The notes: generated by a model from the letters alone, not told the origin. A stretch of 64,000 nt of DNA from Streptomyces sp. NBC_01723 (GCF_036246005.1 NZ_CP109171.1:1538001-1602000); one strand, 5' to 3'; shown: positions 8,133 to 16,133, counted from the stretch's first letter. Numbers and translations: made by a program.

Positions 8133-9065
8133 ATGATGCGAGGCGTGACCGGACGACTGATGCTTCTCGACACCGCCTCCCTCTACTTCCGCGCCTACTT
8201 CGGCGTGCCGGACTCGGTGCGGGCCCCCGACGGCACGCCGGTGAACGCCGTGCGCGGCCTGCTCGACTTCATCGACCGCCTGGTGAAGGACCACCGGCCC
8301 GACCACCTGGTCGCCTGCATGGACGCCGACTGGCGCCCGCACTGGCGGGTGGAGCTGATCCCCTCGTACAAGGCGCACCGCGTCGCCGAGGAGCGCCCCG
8401 CGGGCCCCGACGAGGAGGAGGTGCCCGACATGCTGTCACCGCAGGTGCCGGTCATCGAGGACGTCCTCGACGCGCTCGGCATCGCCCGTGTCGGCGTGGC
8501 CGGGTACGAGGCGGACGACGTCATCGGCACGTACACGGCTCGGGCGAAGGGTCCGGTGGACATCGTCACCGGCGACCGGGACCTCTACCAGCTCGTCGAC
8601 GACGCCCGCGGCGTGCGCGTGCTGTACCCGGTCAAGGGCGTGGGCACCCTCAACCTCACCGACGAGGCCGCACTGCGCGAGAAGTACGGGGTCGACGGCC
8701 GCGGGTACGCCGATCTGGCGCTGCTGCGCGGCGACCCGAGCGACGGTCTGCCCGGTGTGGCCGGCATCGGCGAGAAGACGGCGGCCAAGCTGCTGGCCGA
8801 GTTCGGGGACCTGGCGGGCATCCGGGCCGCCGTGGACGACCCGAAGGCGAAGCTCACGCCCTCGCAGCGCAAGCGGCTCACCGAGGCCGGGCCGTATCTG
8901 GACGTCGCCCCGAAGGTCGTCCGGGTAGCCGACGACGTGCCGCTGCCGGACGTGGCCACCACGCTGCCGCGCGGACCGCGCGACGCCGCGGCGCTGGACG
9001 CCCTCGCGGCACGCTGGGGCCTGGGCGGATCGCTGCACCGGCTGCTGACGACGCTCACCGTCTGA
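8133..9065 (+). CDS. 5'-3' exonuclease (DNA polymerase I N-domain/FEN family)
   Basis: A 310-residue protein related to the 5'-nuclease domain of DNA polymerase I. The core motifs are present: LMLLDTASLYFRAYF at the N-terminus, acidic clusters GYEADDVIGTYTA and VTGDRDLYQL that bind catalytic metals, and the helix-hairpin-helix region GLPGVAGIGEKTAAKLLAEFG that grips DNA. Such stand-alone enzymes process flaps or RNA primers. The start is one of ATG 8133, ATG 8136 or GTG 8145; the upstream frame from 8022 lacks family similarity. It is monocistronic and divergent from the betaine operon. Confidence 0.92.
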   Translation: MMRGVTGRLMLLDTASLYFRAYFGVPDSVRAPDGTPVNAVRGLLDFIDRLVKDHRPDHLVACMDADWRPHWRVELIPSYKAHRVAEERPAGPDEEEVPDMLSPQVPVIEDVLDALGIARVGVAGYEADDVIGTYTARAKGPVDIVTGDRDLYQLVDDARGVRVLYPVKGVGTLNLTDEAALREKYGVDGRGYADLALLRGDPSDGLPGVAGIGEKTAAKLLAEFGDLAGIRAAVDDPKAKLTPSQRKRLTEAGPYLDVAPKVVRVADDVPLPDVATTLPRGPRDAAALDALAARWGLGGSLHRLLTTLTV

Positions 9066-9192
9066 GCGTGCGGCGCCGGCAGGCAATGGCTGGGCGGTGC
9101 GTCGACTCCCGGTCGAGGGGAAGTCGTACTCTGCGTGCGGAACGTCGCGGATCTCCCCTTCGTGACGCGAGAAGCGGGAAGGGGATGCTAAC

Positions 9193-9211
9193 TTAGGTGA
9201 ACCTAACTCAG
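9193..9211 (+). promoter_or_regulatory. Iron-box-like palindrome upstream of the siderophore-interacting protein
   Basis: TTAGGT-GA-ACCTAA is a perfect inverted repeat at 9193-9206, continuing CTCAG to 9211. Over the 19 bases it agrees with about 13 positions of the DtxR/IdeR/DmdR box, TTAGGTTAGGCTAACCTAA as I recall it. It lies 32-50 bases before the ATG of a siderophore-interacting protein, so iron repression by a DmdR-type regulator is likely. The half-site spacing is shorter than the canonical box. Confidence 0.6.
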
Positions 9212-9242
9212 TGATCCGCACGCAGTGAGCAGGGAGGCCGTC

Positions 9243-10085
9243 ATGGCAGACCGTCCGGCGCGCAAGCCGCGCAAGCCGCACACCGCACAGGTCGTCCGCA
9301 CCGAGCGGCTGACCCCGCACATGCAGCGTGTGGTGCTCGGTGGCGAGGGGCTGGCCGAGATCTCCGCGGACACCTGTACCGACCACTACGTGAAGCTGCT
9401 GTTCGCCGCCGAGGGCGTGACCTATCCCGAGCCCTTCGACGTGGACCGGATCCGCGAGGAGTTCCCCCGCGACCAGTGGCCGGTGACCCGCACGTACACC
9501 GTGCGCCACTGGGACGCCGCGCACCTCGAGATGACGCTGGACTTCGTCATCCACGGCGACGAGGGGCTGGCGGGCCCCTGGGCCAAGCGCGTCCGGCCGG
9601 GCGAGACCGTCCACTTCATGGGCCCCGGCGGCGCCTACGCCCCCGACCCGACGGCCGACTGGCACCTGCTGGCCGGCGACGAGAGCGCCCTGCCGGCGAT
9701 CGCCCGCTCCCTGGAGGCGCTGCCCGACGGCGCCCGCGCCTTCGCGTTCGTGGAGGTCGACGGGCCCGAGGAGGAGCAGAAGATCGACTCGGACGTGGAG
9801 GTCGTCTGGCTGCACCGCGGCGCCCGTCCGGTGGGCCAGGCCCTGGTCGAGGCGGTGCGCGCGCTGGACTTCCCCGAGGGCCGCCCGCACATCTTCGTGC
9901 ACGGCGAGGCGGCCTGCGTCAAGGAACTGCGCCGTTATCTGCGGATCGAGCGGGAGATCTCCCGCGAGGACCTGTCGATCTCCGGCTACTGGCGGCTCGG
10001 CCACAACGAGGACGGCTGGCAGGCCTCGAAGCGCGAGTGGAACGCCCGCATCGAGGCCGAGCAGGAGGGCGCCCCGGCGGCCTAG
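9243..10085 (+). CDS. Siderophore-interacting FAD-binding protein
   Basis: A 280-residue protein of the SIP family (ViuB-like), which reduces ferric siderophores in the cytosol to release iron. It has the N-terminal FAD-binding barrel (RTYTVRHWDAAHLEMTLDFV at about 80-100), a central GPGGAY loop, and the family C-terminal signature SGYWRLGHNEDGW. The ATG at 9243 is chosen because GGGAGG lies 5 bases upstream; a GTG at 9225 would include that site. No siderophore biosynthesis genes are in the window. The preceding iron-box-like site fits iron-regulated expression. Its TAG stop is part of the 6-base duplication made by the adjacent IS element. Confidence 0.93.
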   Translation: MADRPARKPRKPHTAQVVRTERLTPHMQRVVLGGEGLAEISADTCTDHYVKLLFAAEGVTYPEPFDVDRIREEFPRDQWPVTRTYTVRHWDAAHLEMTLDFVIHGDEGLAGPWAKRVRPGETVHFMGPGGAYAPDPTADWHLLAGDESALPAIARSLEALPDGARAFAFVEVDGPEEEQKIDSDVEVVWLHRGARPVGQALVEAVRALDFPEGRPHIFVHGEAACVKELRRYLRIEREISREDLSISGYWRLGHNEDGWQASKREWNARIEAEQEGAPAA

Positions 10086-10086
10086 C
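10081..10086. repeat. Target-site duplication, left copy (CCTAGC)
   Basis: CCTAGC abuts the left inverted repeat of the IS element and is repeated exactly at 11166-11171. It contains the TAG stop of the siderophore-interacting protein on the plus strand and the TAG stop of the transposase on the minus strand. Confidence 0.9.
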
Positions 10087-11122
10087 TGTATTGACCCGCA
10101 ACGTTGTTCACGCGGCTGATTGGTGGCTGGCCTCCGAGTGCGGTGTGGCAGCGGTGGTGGTTGTAGGTGTGGAGGAAGTCTGCCAGGGCTGCTGTTCGTT
10201 CGGTGTTGCTGGTGTAGGGCCGCAGGTAGGCCCATTCGTCGAGCAGGGTGCGGTTGAAGCGTTCGACCTTGCCGTTGGTCTGCGGCCGGTAGGGCCGGAT
10301 CTTCTTGTGGGTGATGCCCGCGGTGGCCAGCGTCTGGGTGAACAGTCTGGACTTGTAGCAGGAGCCGTTGTCGGTCAGGACCCGTTCGACGGTGATGCCG
10401 TGAGCAGCGAAGAAGGCGTTCGCCCGCTGCCAGAAGCCGGCGGCGGTCTCCTTGCGCTCGTCGGTGAGGACTTCGCTGTAGGCCAGGCGGGAGTGGTCGT
10501 CGACGGCGGAGTGGATGTAGCTGTAGCCGATTACCGGTGTGCAGCTCTTGCGCTCGGTGGTGGTGGACTGGCGGTTGCGGTCACCGGCCGCGCGGCCGAC
10601 AGTTCGCCATCCGCCGCCGTCGGGGATGTTGCCGAGTTTCTTGATGTCGACGTGGACCAGCTCGCCCGCTCTGGCTCGCTCGTAGCGGCGGATCGGTTCG
10701 CCGGTGGGCCGGTCGAGCCAGGCCAGACGGTTCAGACCGTGCCTGACCAGGATGCGGTGGACGGTCGAGGCGTGAAGACCCAGGATCGGTCCGATGCGTG
10801 CCGGGCCGAGCTTGCGCCCGGAACGCAGTCGGCAGACCCGGGCCTCGACCGCAGACGGCGTGCGGTGTGGAGTGGTGCGGGGCCGGCTGGAACGGTCGTG
10901 CAGCCCCGCATCGCCTTCGGTCCGCCAGCGGCGGACCCACTTGTGGGCTGCAGGACGGGATATACCCATCTCCGCGGCCACGTGCGCGACGGGACGGCCG
11001 GACAGGACGCGTTCGACCAGGATTCGTCTGCCGTGAACGGTAAGACGGGCATTACGGTGGGACACGAAGACCTCCGTGTGGTGAAGCCTAGACACCTCCA
11101 CCACACCGGAGGTCTTCGCCAT
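10082..11122 (-). CDS. IS481-family DDE transposase
   Basis: A 346-residue transposase starting at the ATG at 11122 (MAKTSGVVEVSRL). The N-terminal third is a helix-turn-helix (HVAAEMGISRPAAHKWVRRW); the rest is an RNase-H-like integrase core. Recognisable acidic residues are in ELVHVDIKKLG and YIHSAVDDHSRLAYSEVL, then VLTDNGSCY, and a late glutamate in TNGKVERFNRTL. It catalyses cut or copy transposition of its own element. The frame runs through the left end of the element: the last codons are completed by host DNA, and the TAG stop lies wholly in the target duplication. The open frame extends upstream to 11560, but that part reads through degenerate repeats and is not coding. Confidence 0.93.
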   Translation of the reverse strand: MAKTSGVVEVSRLHHTEVFVSHRNARLTVHGRRILVERVLSGRPVAHVAAEMGISRPAAHKWVRRWRTEGDAGLHDRSSRPRTTPHRTPSAVEARVCRLRSGRKLGPARIGPILGLHASTVHRILVRHGLNRLAWLDRPTGEPIRRYERARAGELVHVDIKKLGNIPDGGGWRTVGRAAGDRNRQSTTTERKSCTPVIGYSYIHSAVDDHSRLAYSEVLTDERKETAAGFWQRANAFFAAHGITVERVLTDNGSCYKSRLFTQTLATAGITHKKIRPYRPQTNGKVERFNRTLLDEWAYLRPYTSNTERTAALADFLHTYNHHRCHTALGGQPPISRVNNVAGQYS

Positions 11123-11165
11123 GATCAAGATCTCGACCCTGTTAACAACGCTCGTGGTCAATACA
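10087..11165 (-). mobile_element. IS481-family insertion sequence, 1079 bp
   Basis: The element is bounded by inverted repeats beginning TGTATTGACC. The left end (10087-10111) and right end (11165-11141) agree at 20 of 25 positions. It is flanked by 6-base duplications CCTAGC. It carries one transposase gene with a DDE integrase core, reading leftward. Intact ends, intact gene and identical flanking duplications point to a fairly recent insertion that may still be active. It sits precisely between the convergent siderophore-interacting protein and acetyltransferase genes and disrupts neither. Confidence 0.93.
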
Positions 11166-11171
11166 CCTAGC
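11166..11171. repeat. Target-site duplication, right copy (CCTAGC)
   Basis: An exact copy of 10081-10086, adjoining the right inverted repeat at 11165. It shows that the pre-insertion sequence ran from the siderophore-interacting protein stop codon straight into the sequence now at 11172. Confidence 0.9.
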
Positions 11172-11190
11172 CGGGCGCCCCACCCGCCCG

Positions 11191-11635
11191 CTCGGTCCCC
11201 GCGCACCCGCGCGTGCAGATGCATGTCGTGCCAGCCGTCCGGATGCGGCAGGGCCCTGCGCTCGACGCCCTCCCCGGGCAAAGCCCGCCCTGAACGCGCC
11301 CGGCAGGCCCGCCATGACCGACCGCCCGGGCGGAGCGCCACCGGCGCGCAGGCCCCCACCCGCTCAGTCCCCGCGCACCCGCGCATGCAGATGCATGTCG
11401 TGCTGGCCGTCCGGATGCGGCAAGGCCCTGCGCTCGACGCCCTCCCCGGGGCAAAGCCCGCCCTGAACGCGCCCGGCAGGCCCGCCATGACCGACCGCCC
11501 GGGCGGAGCGCCACCGGCGCGCAGGCCCCCCACCCGCTCAGTCCCCGCGCACCCGCGCATGCAGATGCATGTCGTGCCAGCCGTCCGGATGCAGCAGGGC
11601 CCTGCGCTTGACGCCCTCCGGGGCGAAGCCCGCCT
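11191..11635. repeat. Tandem repeat, period 172-174, copying the acetyltransferase 3' end
   Basis: Units start at 11191, 11363 and 11537. The first two are near identical over about 172 and 174 bases. Each holds about 100 bases matching the last codons of the acetyltransferase gene (including its stop) plus a 75-base spacer. The third is the functional gene end itself, up to about 11635. Copies differ by a few substitutions and a 1-2 base indel (CCCCGGGCAAA versus CCCCGGGGCAAA), so the extra copies read out of frame. This looks like duplication of the gene tail after its stop codon, not coding sequence. Confidence 0.85.
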
Positions 11636-12119
11636 TGTGGGCCACCCGGCAGGACGCTTCGTTGGCGACCGCGTGGGAGAGTTCCAGGCGCTGGAAGCCG
11701 ACCTCGTCCAGGGCCCAGGCGGCCAGTGCCCGGGCGGCGCGGGCCGCGACGCCCCGGCCGCGGGCGGCCGCGGTGGTCCAGTAGGCGACCTCGGCCAGTC
11801 CGTCCCAGAACACCATCTCCCGCAGGGCGACCCGGCCGACCAGCAGATCGTCGGCCGCCTCGACGACGGCCCACTGCGCGTTCCGCTCCCGCTCCCAGCC
11901 CTGCCGCCAGTCGGCGATCCAGCCGCGCGCCTCGTCCTCGGAGTCGGAGGTCCGGATGTGCCACTGGTGCATCACCGGGTCCTGGAAGGCCGCGTGGACG
12001 GCGGGTGCGTCCTCGTCGCGCCACGGGCGCAGCAGCAGCCCGTCCCCCGTGGGGAGCGTGGGCTGCGGGGTGCCGGAGAGGGTGCCCGCGGCGAGGACCG
12101 GGTGCGTCAGGTAGGGCAT
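11538..12119 (-). CDS. GNAT-family N-acetyltransferase (RimJ/RimL-like)
   Basis: A 193-residue acetyltransferase. N-terminal LLLRPWRDEDAPAVHAAF and the acetyl-CoA loop region AAARGRGVAARAARALAAWA (about 120-140) followed by LELSHAVANEASCRVAHKAGF are classic RimJ/RimL features. Members acetylate N-terminal amino groups or small molecules; the substrate here is unknown. The ATG at 12119 is used because the frame upstream overlaps the divergent pseudouridine synthase and looks non-coding. Its final 30 or so codons are repeated twice more downstream as out-of-frame tandem copies. Confidence 0.9.
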   Translation of the reverse strand: MPYLTHPVLAAGTLSGTPQPTLPTGDGLLLRPWRDEDAPAVHAAFQDPVMHQWHIRTSDSEDEARGWIADWRQGWERERNAQWAVVEAADDLLVGRVALREMVFWDGLAEVAYWTTAAARGRGVAARAARALAAWALDEVGFQRLELSHAVANEASCRVAHKAGFAPEGVKRRALLHPDGWHDMHLHARVRGD

Positions 12120-12198
12120 GTCCGGCAGTCTGCCAACCGGCGGCACCGGCGGCCCAGCGTTTTTCCGGCGCCGTCGGCCGCCTCGTAGGCTGGCGGTG

Positions 12199-13167
12199 AT
12201 GAGACGCCGCCCCCCTCCCCCGCCCTCGCCCCTGCCGCAGCGCGACGGCATCGACGCGATGCGGGTGCGGCTGCCCGCGCACGGCCCGTGGTCCACGGTG
12301 CGCGAGCACCTGGCGGAACGGCTGTCCGGCGCGGGCGCCGGCGTCGTCGACGGCATGTTCGCCGCCGGACTGTTCGTCTCGGCGGACGGCCGGGCGGTGC
12401 CGGCGGACGCGCCGTACGAGCCGGGGATGTTCGTGTGGTTCCACCGCGAGACGCCCGCCGAGGTGCCCGTCCCCTTCCCGCTGGAGGTCGTCTACCGCGA
12501 CGCGCACATCGTCGTCGCCGACAAACCCCACTTCCTGGCCACCACCCCGCGCGGCGGCCACGTCACCGAGACCGCGCTGGCCAAGCTGCGCCGGGAGCTG
12601 GACCTCCCCGCGCTCGGTGCCGCGCACCGCCTGGACCGGCTCACCGCGGGACTGGTCCTGTTCATCGTGCGCCCGGAGGAACGCGGCGCGTACCAGAGCC
12701 TGTTCGGCGACCGCCGGGTGCGCAAGGAGTACGAGGCCGTCGCCCCGTACGCCCCGGGGCTCGCCCTCCCCCGGACCGTGCGCAGCCGCATTCTCAAGGA
12801 ACGCGGGATCCTGGCCGCCCGCGAGATCGAGGGCGAGCCCAACGCCGTCACCCGCGTAGAACTGGCCGCGCACCACCGGGCCCCGGGCGGGGGTCCGGAG
12901 CTGGGGCGGTACCGGCTGGTGCCCGGCACCGGCCAGACCCACCAGCTGCGTGTGCACATGAACAGCCTCGGCGTGCCGCTCCTCGGCGACCCCCTCTACC
13001 CCGAGGTGACCGCCCCCGTGCCGGCCAGCGACTTCCGGCGCCCGCTGCAACTGCTGGCGCGGGAGCTGGGGTTCACCGATCCCGTCACGGGGCGCGAGCA
13101 CCGCTTCCGCAGCGGACGGTCCCTCGGGGCGTGGACGGCGTACGAGGAGTGGGCCGGCGGTCAGTAG
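12199..13167 (+). CDS. RluA-family pseudouridine synthase
   Basis: A 323-residue protein with the RluA signature AAHRLDRLTAGLVLF, in which the aspartate is the catalytic nucleophile, and the later family motifs PGTGQTHQLRVHMNSLG and LLGDPLYP. It would convert uridine to pseudouridine in rRNA or tRNA in the cytosol. A short N-terminal region (residues 15-75) could be an S4-like RNA-binding segment. The ATG at 12199 is 79 bases from the divergent acetyltransferase start. The last 7 bases overlap the 3' end of the convergent P450 gene. Confidence 0.92.
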   Translation: MRRRPPPPPSPLPQRDGIDAMRVRLPAHGPWSTVREHLAERLSGAGAGVVDGMFAAGLFVSADGRAVPADAPYEPGMFVWFHRETPAEVPVPFPLEVVYRDAHIVVADKPHFLATTPRGGHVTETALAKLRRELDLPALGAAHRLDRLTAGLVLFIVRPEERGAYQSLFGDRRVRKEYEAVAPYAPGLALPRTVRSRILKERGILAAREIEGEPNAVTRVELAAHHRAPGGGPELGRYRLVPGTGQTHQLRVHMNSLGVPLLGDPLYPEVTAPVPASDFRRPLQLLARELGFTDPVTGREHRFRSGRSLGAWTAYEEWAGGQ

Positions 13168-14657
13168 CCGCGCCACCAGAGCAGGAAGCGCTGCCAGGCA
13201 CCGCGCGGCCGGGGCTGCTCGGGGAACGGCACCGGCTGGGGCGGCGCGGCGTTCGCGGGCACCGGCTGCGGCGGGTACGACGGAACCGGCGGCTGCGTCC
13301 GCTCTTCCATTTTCGGGATGCCGACGTGCCAGTCGGGGCGCCGCGCGGGGGCGGGCGCGTGGCTCGGCTGCTGCATGATGTCCTGCTGCTCCTTGGGCTC
13401 GAACCGCACCGGCAGTTCCACCAGGTGCCGGGAGGCGATCGAGGACCGCCACCGCAGCTCGTCCTCGTCACAGGCGAGCTGCACGTCGGGCAGCCGCATC
13501 AGCAGCGCGTCGATGCCCGCGTCGGCGATGGCGCGCCCGATGTCCTGCCCCGGGCACTCGTGCGGGCCGCCGCCGAAGGCGAGGTGGGAGCGGTTGCCCA
13601 TCATGCTCGCGTCGAGGTCGGGGCGGATGCGCGGGTCGACGTTGCCCGGCGCGATGCCCAGCAGCAGTCCGTCGCCGGCCCGGATGCGCTGCCCGCCCAG
13701 CTCCGTCTCCTGCTTGGCGAAGTAGGCGAACACGGTGCTGAACGGCGGCTCGTCCCACAGCGACTGCTCGACCGCCTCCGGCACCGTCATCTGCCCGCCG
13801 CTGAGCTGGGCGCGGAAGCCGGGGTCGGTCAGCACCACGCGCAGCACGTTGCCGATGAGGTTGACGGTCGCCTCGTAGGCGGCCAGGAGCACCACCCGCA
13901 GGTGCTCCCTGACCTCGTCGTCGGTGAGCCCGGCGGGGTGGTTGACGAGGCGCCCGGCGATGTCGTCCCGCGGGTTGGCCCGACGTGCCTCGGTGAGCCG
14001 TCCCAGCGCCTCCATGACGTAGGCGTGGCTGGCGATCGCCGTATCGGTGCCCTTGAGGGTGTCGCGGGCCGCCTCCACCATCCGGTCGCTGTACTCGTCG
14101 GGCATGCCGAGGAGGTGGCACATCACGCCCATCGGCAGGTGCTCGGCGAACTGTCCGACGAGGTCGGCGCGGCCCTCCTCGCAGAACCGGTTGACGATGC
14201 GCTGGGTGTAGCGCTTGATGTGCCGGCGCAGCTCCCGGTAGTCGAGGTCGGACATGGCGCTGGTGACCGCGGAGCGCAGCCGTTTGTGCTCGTCGCCCTC
14301 GGCGTGCGAGCAGATGGGCTGCCAGGCGATGTGCGGCATCAGCGGGTGGTCGGGTTTGACCATGCCCTCGTTGAGCGGGTTCCAGATCCGGCTGTCGCGG
14401 CAGAACTGGGCGGGGGTGCTCACCATGTGCAGGTTCTCGGCGTGTCCCAGAACCACCCACACGGGTACGTCGTCGTGGAGCAGCGCCGGCGCCACCGGCC
14501 CGTGCCGCTCGCGCAGTTCGTCGTACAGCTCGTTCAGGTCGTCCGCCTCGTGCAGCCGGTGCAGTCCGCCCGGCCCGAGGCCGTGCGCGGGGCAGCCGGG
14601 GGGTGGGTCGAGCAGGGGGTCGCCCGTTCCGGTCGGGGAGTGGCGTTCAGGCGTCAC
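13161..14657 (-). CDS. rarE: Conservon cytochrome P450, CYP157-like, lacking the ExxR motif
   Basis: A 498-residue P450. The heme loop FGGGPHECPG is intact (cysteine about residue 368) and the I-helix segment LLAAYEATVNLIG supplies Ala and Thr near the heme. The K-helix, where nearly all P450s have ExxR, reads EQSLW (297-301), so the arginine is missing. From memory this substitution characterises the Streptomyces CYP157 family. After residue 420 a Pro/Gln-rich tail of about 75 residues ends in GAWQRFLLWWRGY. It is the last gene of a conservon. In S. griseus the equivalent rarE product belongs to a membrane-associated complex that influences aerial mycelium formation. The substrate is unknown. 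Confidence 0.9.
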   Translation of the reverse strand: MTPERHSPTGTGDPLLDPPPGCPAHGLGPGGLHRLHEADDLNELYDELRERHGPVAPALLHDDVPVWVVLGHAENLHMVSTPAQFCRDSRIWNPLNEGMVKPDHPLMPHIAWQPICSHAEGDEHKRLRSAVTSAMSDLDYRELRRHIKRYTQRIVNRFCEEGRADLVGQFAEHLPMGVMCHLLGMPDEYSDRMVEAARDTLKGTDTAIASHAYVMEALGRLTEARRANPRDDIAGRLVNHPAGLTDDEVREHLRVVLLAAYEATVNLIGNVLRVVLTDPGFRAQLSGGQMTVPEAVEQSLWDEPPFSTVFAYFAKQETELGGQRIRAGDGLLLGIAPGNVDPRIRPDLDASMMGNRSHLAFGGGPHECPGQDIGRAIADAGIDALLMRLPDVQLACDEDELRWRSSIASRHLVELPVRFEPKEQQDIMQQPSHAPAPARRPDWHVGIPKMEERTQPPVPSYPPQPVPANAAPPQPVPFPEQPRPRGAWQRFLLWWRGY

Positions 14658-14711
14658 AGTGTCGCTCCGCAGCAGAAGTGGGGGTCAAGGGGGTGGGTCG
14701 TCCGGGCACGG

Positions 14712-15332
14712 TCAGGTGAGCGCGCCCTTCATGGCGAGGGAGTGCAGGAAGCGCATCAGGGTCATCAGGACGTCGCGGCTGGAGGCGCGGCGCCGTACGT
14801 CGCAGTCGAGGATGGGAATCTCCTCGGGCAGGTCGAGCGCGGTCCGCAGCTCCGCGACGGGGTAACGGGGCGCGTCGGGGAAGGTGTTGACGGCGACCAC
14901 GAAGGGCACGCCGCGTTCCTCCAGGCGCCCCATGACGTCGAAGCTGACCTCCAGGCGGCGGGTGTCGACCAGGACCACCGCGCCGAGGGCGCCCTCGAAC
15001 AGTCCGTTCCACAGGAACCAGAAGCGTTCCTGGCCGGGTGTGCCGAAGAGGTACAGCACCAGTTGGTCGGTGATGCTGATGCGGCCGAAGTCCATGGCGA
15101 CCGTGGTGGCGGTCTTGGAGGCGGAGCCGTAGTTGTCGTCGACGCCGATGCCGGCCTGGGTCATCGTCTCCTCGGTGGTCAGCGGTCTGATCTCGCTGAC
15201 CGAGCCGACCATCGTGGTCTTGCCGACGCCGAAGCCGCCCACGATGACGATCTTCACGGCCGCCTCGGCCGTCTGCGGCAGCCGGTCCTCGGTGCGCGGG
15301 CCGGGGATCGTGTCAGAGTTTTTGAAGTCCAT
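14712..15332 (-). CDS. rarD: Conservon small GTPase (CvnD/RarD)
   Basis: A 206-residue Ras-like/MglA-like GTPase. The P-loop is GGFGVGKTT (32-40), a switch region follows at MTQAGIGVDD, and the G3 motif is FGTPGQERFWFLW, with proline and glutamine around the switch-II position. The G4 region is reduced to VVAVNTF. Conservon GTPases act with the roadblock protein and the kinase-like protein at the membrane, in a way likened to eukaryotic G-protein coupled complexes. Its start overlaps the end of the DUF742 gene by 20 bases, and 54 bases separate it from the P450 gene. Confidence 0.93.
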   Translation of the reverse strand: MDFKNSDTIPGPRTEDRLPQTAEAAVKIVIVGGFGVGKTTMVGSVSEIRPLTTEETMTQAGIGVDDNYGSASKTATTVAMDFGRISITDQLVLYLFGTPGQERFWFLWNGLFEGALGAVVLVDTRRLEVSFDVMGRLEERGVPFVVAVNTFPDAPRYPVAELRTALDLPEEIPILDCDVRRRASSRDVLMTLMRFLHSLAMKGALT

Positions 15333-15729
15333 GCATCACCGCTTCGAGGAGGTTCCGGTCGGCCACCTTCTGGCGGACGATCGAGGCGCGGGCCTGCACC
15401 AGTTCCGCCGCCAGCAGGTCGGTGAGCAGCACGGTCACCACACTGAACGGCAGGCTCAGGTAGGCCGACAGCTCGGCTACGGACAGGGGTGCGGCACAGA
15501 GCCGCAGCAGGGCGGCCTGTTCCGGGGTGGCGGAGACCGGGGGGTCCGCGCGGGCCACGATCAGGGTGACCAGGTCGATGTCGGCGCGCTCGCCGTTGCC
15601 CTCGCCGCCGATGACGAAGAGCCGCTCGGGGTTGCGGGTCTCGCCCTCTTTGCCGGGTGGGGCGGGGCCGGTGGACTCGGCGGGCCGGTCCGGTCCGGGA
15701 GTTCGCCTCTGGCGTTGGGGAGGCGTCAT
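15313..15729 (-). CDS. rarC: Conservon DUF742 protein (CvnC/RarC)
   Basis: A 138-residue protein with a disordered Pro/Arg-rich N-terminus and a C-terminal winged-helix-like DUF742 domain. That domain contains RLFVIGGEG, the segment ATPEQAALLRLCAAPLSVAE, and LLTDLLAAELVQAR. The ATG at 15729 overlaps the roadblock gene stop as ATGA, so I take this start and reject the longer frame reaching 16359. DUF742 proteins are known mainly from conservons; they are thought to be scaffold or regulatory partners of the kinase-like protein. The biochemical role is not established. Confidence 0.92.
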   Translation of the reverse strand: MTPPQRQRRTPGPDRPAESTGPAPPGKEGETRNPERLFVIGGEGNGERADIDLVTLIVARADPPVSATPEQAALLRLCAAPLSVAELSAYLSLPFSVVTVLLTDLLAAELVQARASIVRQKVADRNLLEAVMHGLQKL

Positions 15730-16133
15730 ACGGTCTGCCCGTTGCGCCGCGCGGGACTGGTGAGATGGGGGCCGATGCGGGCGACCAGGTCGGCCATGCT
15801 CAGGCCCATCCGGCCGGGTTCGCAGCGGACGTCGGAGAGCACGGCGAGGTAGGCGTTGGGGCCCGCGGCCATCAGGTAGAAGTAGCCGCCGTTCATCTCG
15901 ATGAGCACCATCTTCATGTCGCCGTCGCTGGTGGGGATCTCCTGGCTGACGGCGCTCGCCAGGCTCTGCAGGCCCGCGCAGGCGGCGGCGACCCGGTCGG
16001 CGGCGTCGGGGTCCCCCGAGTAGCGGGCGATGCGCAGGCCGTCGGCGGAGAGCACGACGATCATCTCGATGCCCGGGACGCCGTCGTAGAGGTCCCGGAG
16101 CATCCAGTCGAACTTGCCTTGCTGCTCGATCAC
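15726..16133 (-). CDS. rarB: Conservon roadblock/LC7 protein (CvnB/RarB)
   Basis: A 135-residue roadblock/LC7-fold protein (DGVPGIEMIVVLSADGLRIA, then MKMVLIEMNGGYFYLMAAG). Roadblock proteins of this type pair with MglA-like GTPases and control their nucleotide cycle. It begins with GTG overlapping the stop of the kinase-like gene (GTGA), and its own stop overlaps the next gene (ATGA), so translation is coupled across the cluster. Confidence 0.93.
   Translation of the reverse strand: MIEQQGKFDWMLRDLYDGVPGIEMIVVLSADGLRIARYSGDPDAADRVAAACAGLQSLASAVSQEIPTSDGDMKMVLIEMNGGYFYLMAAGPNAYLAVLSDVRCEPGRMGLSMADLVARIGPHLTSPARRNGQTV

Noticed and set aside
10082..11560. Extended transposase of 492 residues starting at 11560
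   Set aside because: The first 146 codons lie outside the element and read through the degenerate acetyltransferase repeats; MAKTSGVVEVSRL at 11122 is the sensible start.
11167..13452. Leftward frame of 761 codons spanning the tandem repeats and the pseudouridine synthase
   Set aside because: It reads across three distinct features in the wrong frame and shows no domain.
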